Origin: Thalassovita sp.
GTDB taxonomy: Bacteria > Pseudomonadota > Alphaproteobacteria > Rhodobacterales > Rhodobacteraceae
Assembly: GCA_017792425.1 (NCBI GenBank)
Contig: CP051233.1
Location: 3,249,998-3,313,997, forward strand
DNA: 64,000 nt
Direction of reading: 5' to 3'
The notes beneath the pieces were generated by a model. The model ran no database searches. It saw only the letters and a program-made list of their open reading frames with translations, and was not told where the DNA came from. The position numbers and the translations under genes were made by a program. Shown in pieces: positions 17,334-26,108 of the stretch (position 1 is its first letter; every line of letters starts with the position of its first letter).

Positions 17334-17788
17334 GCGGGCAAACCGACAGGACGCGCGATCTGGCCGGGGGCGCCCTGCTGGCCCTGATCGGGCTGGGTGC
17401 TGCGCTGCAGGCGCAGGCGTCGTTGCAGATCGGCACGCCTGCCAACATGGGGCCGGGGTTCTTTCCGGTGGCTTTGGGGCTGTGCCTGGCGTTGTGCGGT
17501 GTGGGCATCGTCGTCACCGGCGTGCTGCGGTCCATTCCAGCAGAGGACACCCCCCGCATCAATCCCCGCGCCATCGGGCTGGTTACGCTATCGGTCGCGC
17601 TTTTCGCGCTGACTGTCCGTCCGCTGGGGCTGATTCCGGCGGCGTTTTTGCTGGTCATGACCGCCGGGTTCGCCGATCCGCGCAGCCGGTGGACGACGCT
17701 GGCCCTGCTGGCAGGTGGGCTGGCGCTGCTAAGCTGGCTGGTGTTCATCGTCGCGTTGCGCATGCCGCTGCAGGCCTTTGCGCTGTGA
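17330..17788 (+). CDS. Tripartite tricarboxylate transporter small permease (TctB)
   Basis: 152 residues with four membrane helices. Seen: the conserved N-terminal pattern IGTPANMGPGFFPVALGLCL, the hallmark of TctB (G-P-x-x-F/W-P). Starts within the esterase stop (ATGA, 17330-17333), so translationally coupled. Inner-membrane partner of TctA. Confidence 0.88.
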   Translation: MSGQTDRTRDLAGGALLALIGLGAALQAQASLQIGTPANMGPGFFPVALGLCLALCGVGIVVTGVLRSIPAEDTPRINPRAIGLVTLSVALFALTVRPLGLIPAAFLLVMTAGFADPRSRWTTLALLAGGLALLSWLVFIVALRMPLQAFAL

Positions 17789-17806
17789 TCGCCCGGAGAT
17801 AGCCGC

Positions 17807-19360
17807 ATGTTTCTGGATCATCTGATCGTCGGGTTTGAAACGGCCTTTACCCTGACCAACCTTTGGTATTGCTTCGCCGGCGTGTTTCTTGGGACGCTGG
17901 TGGGGGCGCTGCCGGGGCTGGGCGCGCTGATCACGATTTCGCTGCTGCTGCCCTTTACCTATTACCTGCCGGTGGATGGCGCGCTGATCATGCTGGCGGG
18001 CGTGTATTTCGGGGCCGATTTCGGCGGCGGCACCTGTTCCATCCTGATCGGTGTGCCGGGCCACCCGGCGGCGGCGGTTGACGTGCTGGATGGCTATCCG
18101 ATGGCCAAGAAGGGGCGCGGCGGGGTTGCGCTGTTCATCAAGTGCATCGCGTCGGCCTGGGGATCCTCTGTGGGGATCGTACTGCTGATGCTGTTCGCCC
18201 CGGCGCTGTCGGCCTTTGCGCTGAAATTCGGACCGGCAGAGTATTTCATGCTGATGACGCTGGGGCTGGTCGCCGCCGCCAGCATCGGGCGCGGATCGCC
18301 GCTGAAGGGGTTTGCGATGGTGGTGCTGGGCCTGCTGCTGGCCACGGTCGGAACGGACGTGAACACAGGGTTGCAACGGTTCACCTTTGGCGTGACGGAG
18401 CTGTCCAACGGCATCGGGTTGATCCCGATCGCGATGGGGCTTTTCGCCCTGACCGAGGTCATGTCCAGCGTTGGCAAATCCGCTGTCGCCCCGGTCAAGC
18501 AGAAGCTGGGCCTGCGCGACCAGTTGCCAACCCGCGAGGAATGGCGCCGGTCCTGGCCCGCCATGCTGCGCGGGTCCGGTCTGGGCGCGGCGTTCGGTGC
18601 GCTGCCGGGGACCAGCGGCGGCATGGCCACCTTTATCGCCTACGCCGTGGAAAAGCGTGTCTCGAAACATCCACAAGAGTTCGGCACCGGCGCGATCGAG
18701 GGGCTGGCCGCCCCCGAAGCCTGCAACAATGCCGGGATCGGCACCGCGTTCATCCCGTCGCTGACACTGGGCATTCCGGGCGACGCTGTGATGGCGCTGC
18801 TGTTGGCGGCACTGATGCTGCAGGGAATCCAGCCCGGACCGATGGTGATGACCAGCCACCCGGAATTGTTCTGGGGCCTGATCGTCAGTTTCTGGATCGG
18901 CATGGTGATCCTGGTGCTGCTGAACATCCCGCTGATCGGTGTCTGGGTGCGCCTGCTGCAAATCCCCTATCCACTGCTGTTTCCGGGCATCGTCCTGTTC
19001 ACCTGCATCGGGGTGATGAGCGTCGGAAACGCGACCTTTGACCTGTGGATGACGCTGGTGTTCGGGTTGGTGGGGCTGGCGCTGATCGTGATACGCTTTG
19101 ACGTGGTGCCGCTGATCCTGGGGCTGATCCTGGGCGCGCCGATCGAGGAGAACCTGCGCAGAACCCTGTTGCTGAGCGACGGCGATTTCAGCGTGTTCTT
19201 GACCCGGCCCATCGCACTGGCCGCCGGTCTGGCGGCGCTGGCGATCCTTGTTCTGTCTGCGATGGGCCAGATGCGCCGAAACCGGTCGGCGCGGCTGGCG
19301 GCGTCCGACCCGCGCGGCGATGTCAGTTCAGGACCGGGTCGAACCCCATCAGGTAGCTGA
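17807..19360 (+). CDS. Tripartite tricarboxylate transporter large permease (TctA)
   Basis: 517 residues, 11-12 hydrophobic segments. Seen: GALPGLGALITISLLLPFTY (the family GxxPGLG motif), YFGADFGGGTCSILIGVPGH and a second repeat GALPGTSGGMATFIAYAVEK, then EGLAAPEACNNAGIGTAFIP, all diagnostic of TctA. The last 38 bp overlap the convergent membrane/spermidine-synthase gene, so the two mRNAs would be complementary at their 3' ends. Works with TctB and the TctC receptor. Confidence 0.93.
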   Translation: MFLDHLIVGFETAFTLTNLWYCFAGVFLGTLVGALPGLGALITISLLLPFTYYLPVDGALIMLAGVYFGADFGGGTCSILIGVPGHPAAAVDVLDGYPMAKKGRGGVALFIKCIASAWGSSVGIVLLMLFAPALSAFALKFGPAEYFMLMTLGLVAAASIGRGSPLKGFAMVVLGLLLATVGTDVNTGLQRFTFGVTELSNGIGLIPIAMGLFALTEVMSSVGKSAVAPVKQKLGLRDQLPTREEWRRSWPAMLRGSGLGAAFGALPGTSGGMATFIAYAVEKRVSKHPQEFGTGAIEGLAAPEACNNAGIGTAFIPSLTLGIPGDAVMALLLAALMLQGIQPGPMVMTSHPELFWGLIVSFWIGMVILVLLNIPLIGVWVRLLQIPYPLLFPGIVLFTCIGVMSVGNATFDLWMTLVFGLVGLALIVIRFDVVPLILGLILGAPIEENLRRTLLLSDGDFSVFLTRPIALAAGLAALAILVLSAMGQMRRNRSARLAASDPRGDVSSGPGRTPSGS

Positions 19361-20849
19361 GCGGCGCGAAATCGTCAGTCAGCACTGGTGGGTGCTTGCG
19401 GGTGATGATGTCATCCAGAAAGCTGGGGGCCAAGGGCTGGAACCGCATCGGTTCGGGCGAGCGGGCCGTGATTGCGGAAACGGGACTGTCGACATCCCCG
19501 CCAAGAATCACGAAAACCCGGCGTTCGCCTGGTTCGGGCGGACGCGCTTCGGTCCAGACCTCGACGCTGGGGAAAACGCTGCGCAGGGTCACAACCATCG
19601 CGGCCAGCGCATCCAGCCGGTCGGCGCTGTCGATCAGGTTCATCGCGTACACCCCGCCCGGGGCCAGACGGGCGGCCACGAGTTGGAAAAAGTCCCGAGT
19701 CACCAAGTGTTCAGGCACTGCGATATCGGTAAAGGCGTCGCCCACGATCACGTCATAGCGGGCTGTGCTGGCGCGCAGGGCAACGCGGGCGTCCTGATGC
19801 AGAATCCTTGTCTTGCCCGGCGTATACCAGAACTGCTGCCGGGCGGCCCGGGTGATCTCTGGGTCGATTTCGGCAACGGTGATGTCGGTAAGGCCACGAT
19901 CCTGCCAGGCGCGCGGCACGGAATAAGATCCACCCCCGATGTGAAAAGAGGAAAAGGCGCGTTGTCCCATCCGCATCCGTGGCAGGGCTTCCAACATGGC
20001 GGCGTGATCGGTGTACATCACCCGCGGATCACGCGCGCCGCTGATCCCGTGCGCCAGGTGATCCACCACCATCAGGCGCACCGGGTCTGCCGGGTCGTCA
20101 GACAAGGCCACGGTTCGGATGCAGTAATAGCTGCTTTCGCGATCGCAGACCGATGACAGGGCCAAGGCGTTCGCCCCCACCAGCAACATGGCGCCCAGAC
20201 CGAGGCCCGCGCGCAGGGTTTCCTTCAGCTGGGAGTTGCCCAGCCAGAAACACGCGAAGGCCACCACCGCGTAGACGCCCGCCACCACAAGCAGCGTCGC
20301 AATGGACCCCAGCAGGGGGACAAAGGCGAACCCGGCCAGCAAGGTACCCGCGATCGCCCCAACCGCGCCGGTGGCGAACATCACGCCCAACGCGTGTTCC
20401 GCCCGGTCCCGCCCACGCATCGCGGCCACGGTCAGGATGGGCGCCGGAACACCAGCGAACAGCGACGGCAGAAAGAACGCCAACAAGGTGATCGTGGTGA
20501 TGGCGGCCAGCGGATGGTGGATAGACTGCAGCACCGGCCCCGCCAGTCCCCGCAGCAGCAGGCTGGCCCCCGCGGTGGCCAGGGCCGCAGCGATCATTGT
20601 CCAGCCCGCACGACGCAGGGCGCGGGCCGTGTCCAGCCCGGCGATCCGCCCGCCCCACCAATGGCCCACGGAAAACCCCGCCAGAACCACGGCGATGATC
20701 GCTGTCCAAGTATACAGGCTCATCCCGACATAGGGTGCGATCATCCGCCCGGCAACGATTTCAACGATCAGGCTGGATGCAGATACACCCCCCTGCAAAA
20801 AGACCAGGAGCCAGAGCGGTTGCGGACGGGGTGTTTCAACATGAGACAT
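19323..20849 (-). CDS. Membrane protein fused to a spermidine-synthase-like methyltransferase domain
   Basis: 508 residues. The N-terminal ~230 residues hold about seven hydrophobic helices (from LWLLVFLQGGVSASSLIVEI). The C-terminal ~270 residues have the aminopropyltransferase/SAM-binding core: FHIGGGSYSVPRAWQ, VAEIDPEI, YDVIVGDAFTDIAVPEHL and GGVYAMNLID. Such fused-MFS/spermidine-synthase proteins are common in proteobacteria and have no settled function. True polyamine synthesis is uncertain because the classical D-x-x-x-S-D gate residues are altered to GDAFTD. Monocistronic; convergent with tctA. Confidence 0.8.
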   Translation of the reverse strand: MSHVETPRPQPLWLLVFLQGGVSASSLIVEIVAGRMIAPYVGMSLYTWTAIIAVVLAGFSVGHWWGGRIAGLDTARALRRAGWTMIAAALATAGASLLLRGLAGPVLQSIHHPLAAITTITLLAFFLPSLFAGVPAPILTVAAMRGRDRAEHALGVMFATGAVGAIAGTLLAGFAFVPLLGSIATLLVVAGVYAVVAFACFWLGNSQLKETLRAGLGLGAMLLVGANALALSSVCDRESSYYCIRTVALSDDPADPVRLMVVDHLAHGISGARDPRVMYTDHAAMLEALPRMRMGQRAFSSFHIGGGSYSVPRAWQDRGLTDITVAEIDPEITRAARQQFWYTPGKTRILHQDARVALRASTARYDVIVGDAFTDIAVPEHLVTRDFFQLVAARLAPGGVYAMNLIDSADRLDALAAMVVTLRSVFPSVEVWTEARPPEPGERRVFVILGGDVDSPVSAITARSPEPMRFQPLAPSFLDDIITRKHPPVLTDDFAPLSYLMGFDPVLN

Positions 20850-21117
20850 GGCCCCGCCATTAGGGCGCAGTTCGAAATCCAGTCAAGCGCCCGACGACAG
20901 CTAGCGGGGATCGCCCAGCCGCATGGACCGGCTGCCTGAGGTCAGACACTTTCCGTATGGGGAAATAGCGGCCCAACGATTGTCCTGAGACTGGGTTGGA
21001 ATCTGCATTTGCCGATGACGATCCTGATAAGCTGGACAATCGTCAAGCTCAGGGGATCCCAAGCAACAGGCTTCCCGAAAATGAACGGGGATAGGTTCGA
21101 ACTGAAATCGGGAAGAT

Positions 21118-21194
21118 TGGTAGCGGAGGAGGGACTTGAACCCCCGACACGCGGATTATGATTCCGCTGCTCTAACCAACTGAGCTACTCCGCC
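21118..21194 (-). tRNA. tRNA-Met (CAT), elongator type
   Basis: 77 nt including CCA. On the minus strand the acceptor is GGCGGAG / CTCCGCT, the anticodon stem GCGGA/TCCGC encloses ATCATAA (anticodon CAT), and the T arm is GGGGGTTCAAGTCCCTC. The body resembles alphaproteobacterial elongator tRNA-Met. A tRNA-Ile2 (lysidine) reading is possible in principle. The preceding 268 bp to the fused synthase gene hold only a 9-bp inverted repeat (20977-20985 / 21034-21042). Confidence 0.92.
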
Positions 21195-21283
21195 AGAGTG
21201 GGTTGCGAATTACGAAAGCTGGGCGCGGGCGTCAAGGGCGAAAACACAGGTTGTTCCGGTTTTTTCGTCGCGTTCTGCGCCCG

Positions 21284-21979
21284 TCAGACCGAGACCGCCT
21301 GAACCAATTCGTCGCGGGTCAGGTCGGCCTTGGCGCCGTGTTTCAGAACCGCCCCCCGCCGCATCACCACGAATGTATCCGCCAGACCGTAGGCAAAGTC
21401 GAAATACTGCTCGACCAGGATGATCGCCATGTTGCCCTGATCGCGCAGATATTCGATCACGCGGCCGATCTGCTGGATGATGTTGGGCTGGATGCCCTCT
21501 GTCGGTTCGTCCAGCAGCAACAGCTTTGGCCGGGTGATCATCGCACGCGCGATGGCCAGTTGCTGTTGCTGCCCGCCGGACAGATCGCCGCCACGGCGAT
21601 GCAAGAAGTCCTTCAGGATCGGGAACAGTTCAAACACTTCATCCGGGATACGGTGTTCCGACCGCGGGAGGCAGGCATAGCCGGTTTCCAGGTTTTCCCG
21701 GACCGTCAGCAAGGGAAAAATGTCACGCCCCTGAGGCACATAGCCAATGCCCTTGCGCGCCAATGCGTGGGCGGGCAGGCGACCGATCTGTTCACCATCA
21801 AGTTCCATCCCACCGCCAGAGCGCGGGTGCGTGCCGGAAATCGCCTTCAGCAGACTGGTCTTGCCTACGCCGTTGGTGCCCATGACGCAGGTCACCTGAC
21901 CCACGTGCGCCGATAGGCTGATCCCGTTCAGAATCTGCGAGCTGCCGTAGTGCAGGGTCAAATCGTCGATCTTCAGCAT
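21284..21979 (-). CDS. urtE: Urea ABC transporter ATP-binding protein UrtE
   Basis: 231 residues. ABC ATPase with Walker A GTNGVGKTSLL (near residue 36), signature LSGGQQQQLAIARAM, Walker B LLLLDEPTEGIQPNI and switch His in the VEQYFDFA region. The GIQPNI and VEQYFDF patterns fit UrtE (LivF-like). Last gene of the urtABCDE operon; starts 3 bp after urtD. Powers urea import with UrtD. Confidence 0.93.
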   Translation of the reverse strand: MLKIDDLTLHYGSSQILNGISLSAHVGQVTCVMGTNGVGKTSLLKAISGTHPRSGGGMELDGEQIGRLPAHALARKGIGYVPQGRDIFPLLTVRENLETGYACLPRSEHRIPDEVFELFPILKDFLHRRGGDLSGGQQQQLAIARAMITRPKLLLLDEPTEGIQPNIIQQIGRVIEYLRDQGNMAIILVEQYFDFAYGLADTFVVMRRGAVLKHGAKADLTRDELVQAVSV

Positions 21980-21982
21980 TTC

Positions 21983-22723
21983 CTAGCGTCCCAGATAGAC
22001 GTCGATAACGTCTTGGTTGCGGGTGACATGGTCCAGCGAGCCTTCGGCCAGAACGCTGCCTTCGTGCAGCACCGTGACCTTGCAGTTCAGACGGCGGACG
22101 AATTCCATGTCATGTTCCACCACCACGACGGCGCGGGTCTTGGCGGCCTCGACAAGAATGTCGGTGGTGTGTTCGCGTTCGGCCAGCGTCATCCCGGCGG
22201 CGGGTTCGTCCACCAGCAGCAGGCGCGGTTCCTGTGCCAGCAACATGCCGATTTCCAGCCATTGCTTTTGCCCGTGTGACAGTTCGCCCGATTTGCGGTG
22301 CAGTTCATCGGACAGGCCGATTTCGGCGGCCAGTTCCGCGACCTTTTCCAGATCCGCGGCGCGGGGTTTGAACATCAGCACCTGCCATGGGGCGCGGTCG
22401 TTCTTCAGCGCCATCATAAGGTTGTCGAAAACGGTCTGATCCTCGAACACGGTCGGGCGCTGGAATTTGCGACCAACCCCGGCGCGAGCGATCTGGGCCT
22501 CTGACATTTTCAGCAGGGACACGGACTTTTCGCCCCACAGGACACGGCCTTCGTCGGGGCGGGTCTTGCCGGTGACGATGTCCATGAAGGTGGTCTTGCC
22601 CGCCCCGTTCGGCCCGATGATCGCACGCATTTCGGCGCTGCCGATCTGGAACGACAGGTTGTTGATGGCTTTGAACCCGTCAAAGCTGACGGAAACGCCG
22701 GACACTTCCAGAAGGGTTGTCAT
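21983..22723 (-). CDS. urtD: Urea ABC transporter ATP-binding protein UrtD
   Basis: 246 residues. Walker A GPNGAGKTTFMDIVTGKTRP, signature LSHGQKQWLEIGMLL (the SHGQKQWLEIGM form is typical of UrtD), Walker B LLLVDEPAAGMTLAE, and VVVVEHDMEFVRRL. The start at 22723 overlaps the urtC stop by ATGA; a longer upstream reading is antisense-like and is rejected. LivG-like partner of UrtE. Confidence 0.94.
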   Translation of the reverse strand: MTTLLEVSGVSVSFDGFKAINNLSFQIGSAEMRAIIGPNGAGKTTFMDIVTGKTRPDEGRVLWGEKSVSLLKMSEAQIARAGVGRKFQRPTVFEDQTVFDNLMMALKNDRAPWQVLMFKPRAADLEKVAELAAEIGLSDELHRKSGELSHGQKQWLEIGMLLAQEPRLLLVDEPAAGMTLAEREHTTDILVEAAKTRAVVVVEHDMEFVRRLNCKVTVLHEGSVLAEGSLDHVTRNQDVIDVYLGR

Positions 22724-23952
22724 TCCTGCGCCTCCTTTTCCTGAAATGCCCCCTGATCGGGGCCAAGTGGCAATCCGTGGCGGCGGGGCGCACGGATACC
22801 CTGGAACAGGTCGAACAGCCCGCCGATGCCCTTGGGCGCAAACAGCGTGACCAGAACGAAGCTGAGCCCGAGCAACACCTGCCACCAGTCCACCCATTTG
22901 ACGGTGTACACCCCCAGCGGCAAATCAGGGGCCTGACCGCCGGTGAACCACGTGGATACCAGCGACACGAAGGCCGCACCGATCACCGCGCCATACAGCC
23001 GCCCGCGCCCGCCAATCGCCACCCAGACCGCCAGATAGATCGAGGCGATGGGGGCGATTTCCGCCGGGTTGATGATGCCCGCCTGCGGGTAATACAGCGC
23101 CCCGGCGATGCCCGCGATCATGGCGGTCAGCACGAAAATGAACAGCTTGTACCCCTCGACCGAATAGCCCAGGAAGCGCACGCGCGCCTCGTCATCGCGG
23201 ATGCCGCGGATCACGTTGCCGAACTTGCCCGACACGACCCAGGCGGCCAACACGTAGCCCAGCCCCAGCGCCAGTGCCGAGACCCAGAAGAACCAGAGCG
23301 ACACCACGCTTTGCGGCACGTCATCCAGTCCGGGCAGGTTTTGCAGCCCCGACAGGCCGTTGTTGCCGCGCAGCCCGCTGTCGTTCTGGAACAGGTACAG
23401 CGACAGCGCCAGGGTCATCGCCTGCGTCAGGATCGACAGGTACACGCCGGTGACACGGCTGCGGAAGGCCAGCCAGCCGAACACCAGCGCCAGCAGGCCG
23501 GGAACGACCAGCACCAGCGCCAGCTGGATGGGAAGGCTTTCGGCGAAGGTCCAGACCAGCGGAAAGTCGGAACCGCCGACCACCCCGAAAATCTGGGTAC
23601 CGATCGCGTCCACGACCTCTTGCGGTGTGGGGGGTATTTCGGCATTGGCCATCGAGGTTTCGACGATGCCGCGGGTGCGTTCGTACATCAGCCACATCCC
23701 CACCATGTAGCCGCCCAGCCCGAAGAAGGCGAAATGACCAAGCGACAGGATTCCGCAATAGCCCCAGACCAGATCCATCGCGATGGCGATCAGGCACAGG
23801 CACAGGGTCTTGCCCAGGGTTTTCACGAATGAGGTCGAGATCAGGGCGGCGCCCGTCGCCTCGGACATCACGGTGACACCCAGGGTGAACAGCGCCAGGA
23901 GGCCAAGGAACACCAGCACCGAGGGGTTGCGCATCAGGAAGGTGGTTTTCAT
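22720..23952 (-). CDS. urtC: Urea ABC transporter permease UrtC
   Basis: 410 residues, LivM-like permease with about ten helices. Seen: GYCGILSLGHFAFFGLGGYM, a permease core typical of branched-chain-amino-acid/urea transporters, GVYLSILTQAMTLAL, and the EAA-like RGIRDDEARVRFLGY that contacts the ATPases. Between urtB and urtD; the 129-bp gap to urtB holds a strong hairpin. Confidence 0.93.
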   Translation of the reverse strand: MKTTFLMRNPSVLVFLGLLALFTLGVTVMSEATGAALISTSFVKTLGKTLCLCLIAIAMDLVWGYCGILSLGHFAFFGLGGYMVGMWLMYERTRGIVETSMANAEIPPTPQEVVDAIGTQIFGVVGGSDFPLVWTFAESLPIQLALVLVVPGLLALVFGWLAFRSRVTGVYLSILTQAMTLALSLYLFQNDSGLRGNNGLSGLQNLPGLDDVPQSVVSLWFFWVSALALGLGYVLAAWVVSGKFGNVIRGIRDDEARVRFLGYSVEGYKLFIFVLTAMIAGIAGALYYPQAGIINPAEIAPIASIYLAVWVAIGGRGRLYGAVIGAAFVSLVSTWFTGGQAPDLPLGVYTVKWVDWWQVLLGLSFVLVTLFAPKGIGGLFDLFQGIRAPRRHGLPLGPDQGAFQEKEAQE

Positions 23953-23992
23953 CGCGGATCCCCCGTGCGGGCGTGGTTGGCGGCGGGGCGGC

Positions 23993-24060
23993 GGGGGGCC
24001 AGCCCCCCACGTTGAAAATCACGGGGATTTTCAACGTCCCCCCCGGAGTATTTCGAGCAA
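23993..24060. repeat. Hairpin plus GGAGTATTT motif in the urtB-urtC gap
   Basis: A 12-bp perfect inverted repeat ACGTTGAAAATC / GATTTTCAACGT (24009-24020 and 24026-24037, 5-nt loop) is preceded by GGGGGGCCAGCCCCCC and followed by CCCCGGAGTATTTC (about 24041-24054) and GAGCAAGATGAA. A shorter relative (CCCCCGAGTATTTC) occurs upstream of tRNA-Lys near 53612-53625. I recall the GGAGTATTT..AAGATGAA string as common between Rhodobacterales genes; this is memory, not a search result. It may attenuate urtCDE relative to urtAB. Confidence 0.5.
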
Positions 24061-24081
24061 GATGAATGGGGTGCGTGCATC

Positions 24082-26037
24082 TCAGTCTCCTGCTGCGCGG
24101 CCCTTCAGGGCGATGATCCCGCGGGGACGGAACTGGATGAAGATGATGATGAAGATGATCATGTAGGTCTGGGCGGCCAGGGTATTGGAGGGGTTCAGCC
24201 ACTCGATCCCCTTTTGCAGGAAGCCGATCATCGTGGCGCCCGCCAGCGTGCCCCAGATGTTGCCGACACCGCCGACGACCACGGTCATAAAGCTTTGGAC
24301 AATGTAGTCGGAGCCCAGTTCGGACGTGACCTTGGCGAACAATCCGATGGCGACGCCCGCGATGCCCGCGATGCCCGAGCCGAGACCGAAGGTCAGCATG
24401 TTCACCCGGTCCTTGTTGATGCCCATGCTGGAGGCCATGCGCGGGTTCTGGGTGACGGCGCGGGTTTCCAGGCCAAGGCGCGTGCGTTTCATCAGGAACA
24501 GGAAGAACCCGAGGAAGATCAGCGCCAGCACGAAGATCGCGATGCGGATATAGCTGATCGAAACCACGTCGTTCATCACCCAGGCCCCGTCCAGCCACGC
24601 CGGAGAGGTCAGCGGGCGGGCCTGGGTGCCGAAGATGTTCTTGGCCAGTTGCTGCAGGGCGATGGAGATGCCGAAGGTGGCCAGCAGGGTTTCCAGCGGA
24701 CGGTTGTACAGCCAGCGGATCACCAGCCGTTCCATCGCCACCCCGGCGGCAAAGGTCACGGCAAAGGCTGCCGGGATCGCCACGACGATGGACAGGGTGT
24801 AATCGGTAATCACCTGCTGCACCACGTAGCCGGTATAGGCGCCCATCATGATGAATTCGCCATGCGCCATGTTGATGACCCCCATCACACCAAAGGTGAT
24901 GGCCAGACCGATCGCGGCAAGGAAGTAGATCGAGGCCAGCGAAAGCGCATCCAGCCCGAGATCCAGCGTCTGGTTCAGGCCGACGCGCAGCTGGATCGCG
25001 GTCAGCGCGTCCCGGGCGGCATCGGTCACGGCCTTTTCAGGCTCGGTGTAAACATCGACGAAGCGGTGGGCGTCCAGCGCGGTATCCACCTGCGCCGGTG
25101 TCACGGCCGGGGGCACTTTGCCGTCGGCGGCCAGCACCGCGTAGGCGCGGGCACGGGCAGCATCGGTATTCAACTGCGCAACCGGCACGCCCCCCACCTT
25201 GCCGCCGTCGATATGGGCCGCCAGCGCCGTGCGGATGTCGTTGGGCGAAACGAGCGGCGGGGCCAGCCGGGCCTCCACCAACAAGGCGTAGGCGGCGGCG
25301 CGCGGCAGGGCTTCGGTGCCGGGTTTCAGTGTGGCGGCGACGTTCATCCGGGGGCCGGGAACTTCGGCCAGAGCGATCCGGCGCGTGGACAGAAGCGGGT
25401 TCAGCGTGGCGCGCACATCCACGCCAAGATCCGAACGGAAAGCGTTGATGGCCACGATGCGGGCGGACACCTGCGGGTCATAGGCGATTGTCAGCAGGCG
25501 TTCCAACCGGCGCTTCTTGGCCTGCAGGACGGGGTCTGGTTCGTTGGCAATTGCCTTGCGCAGGGGTTCCAGGTGGTCGGCCGTCGGACCGCGTTCAATC
25601 GCCGTGATGGCGTCGCGGCGGCGGTCGATATCGGGATCGGACAGCTGGAACTGCACCAACGCGGTGCCGATTAGGGCGCGGATGCCGCTGTTGGGTTTGA
25701 GCTGATCCAGAGCGCCCTTGTCGGCGGTACCTGCTTCGGCCCCGGTATCGAAATCAATCAGGGTATATGCGCCGCTCTTGGCCTTGTGTGCCTCGAAGAA
25801 CATCCCGTCCGATTTGCGTTGCCACATGTCCTTGGCTTGCCAGACTTCCAGCACCCGCTGAGCCTGGGGCAATCCGCTGGCGGCCAGCGCGTCGATGGCC
25901 GGGCCGATTGTGGTCCGCGAGCTTTTCTCAATCTCGGCGCGATAGTGCTGCAGAAGATCCTGCACCGGACCGGCAGCAGCCTGCATCGGCAGGGCAAGCA
26001 TCGCCAGTGCGAACAGAAGGGAAAGGACGTGCCGCAT
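24082..26037 (-). CDS. urtB: Urea ABC transporter permease UrtB with long periplasmic N-terminal region
   Basis: 651 residues. Residues 1-22 are a signal peptide (MRHVLSLLFALAMLALPMQA); about 23-355 are a soluble, helix-rich region with repeat-like Ala/Asp/Arg segments; the LivH-like permease follows, from about residue 360 (SLASIYFLAAIGLAITFGVM then GVINMAHGEFIMMGAYTGY). The NMAHGEFxMxGAY motif is typical of UrtB. Long N-terminal extensions are known in proteobacterial UrtB proteins, of unsettled role. The start at 26037 is supported by the signal peptide. Confidence 0.92.
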   Translation of the reverse strand: MRHVLSLLFALAMLALPMQAAAGPVQDLLQHYRAEIEKSSRTTIGPAIDALAASGLPQAQRVLEVWQAKDMWQRKSDGMFFEAHKAKSGAYTLIDFDTGAEAGTADKGALDQLKPNSGIRALIGTALVQFQLSDPDIDRRRDAITAIERGPTADHLEPLRKAIANEPDPVLQAKKRRLERLLTIAYDPQVSARIVAINAFRSDLGVDVRATLNPLLSTRRIALAEVPGPRMNVAATLKPGTEALPRAAAYALLVEARLAPPLVSPNDIRTALAAHIDGGKVGGVPVAQLNTDAARARAYAVLAADGKVPPAVTPAQVDTALDAHRFVDVYTEPEKAVTDAARDALTAIQLRVGLNQTLDLGLDALSLASIYFLAAIGLAITFGVMGVINMAHGEFIMMGAYTGYVVQQVITDYTLSIVVAIPAAFAVTFAAGVAMERLVIRWLYNRPLETLLATFGISIALQQLAKNIFGTQARPLTSPAWLDGAWVMNDVVSISYIRIAIFVLALIFLGFFLFLMKRTRLGLETRAVTQNPRMASSMGINKDRVNMLTFGLGSGIAGIAGVAIGLFAKVTSELGSDYIVQSFMTVVVGGVGNIWGTLAGATMIGFLQKGIEWLNPSNTLAAQTYMIIFIIIFIQFRPRGIIALKGRAAGD

Positions 26038-26108
26038 GTCGGGAAACCGGTATTCAGGGAAAGGGGTAGAGGAAGGCGCGCACGCCTTCCCCTGTCAGGT
26101 GGGACGGA

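Noticed and set aside
21118..21194. tRNA-Ile2 (lysidine CAT) instead of tRNA-Met
   Set aside because: Overall sequence fits alphaproteobacterial elongator tRNA-Met better than Ile2. A covariance model with tRNA-type prediction would settle it.
24214..25674. Long plus-strand open frame opposite urtB
   Set aside because: Antisense to a clear permease; composition is Gln/His/Arg-rich shadow translation with no motif.
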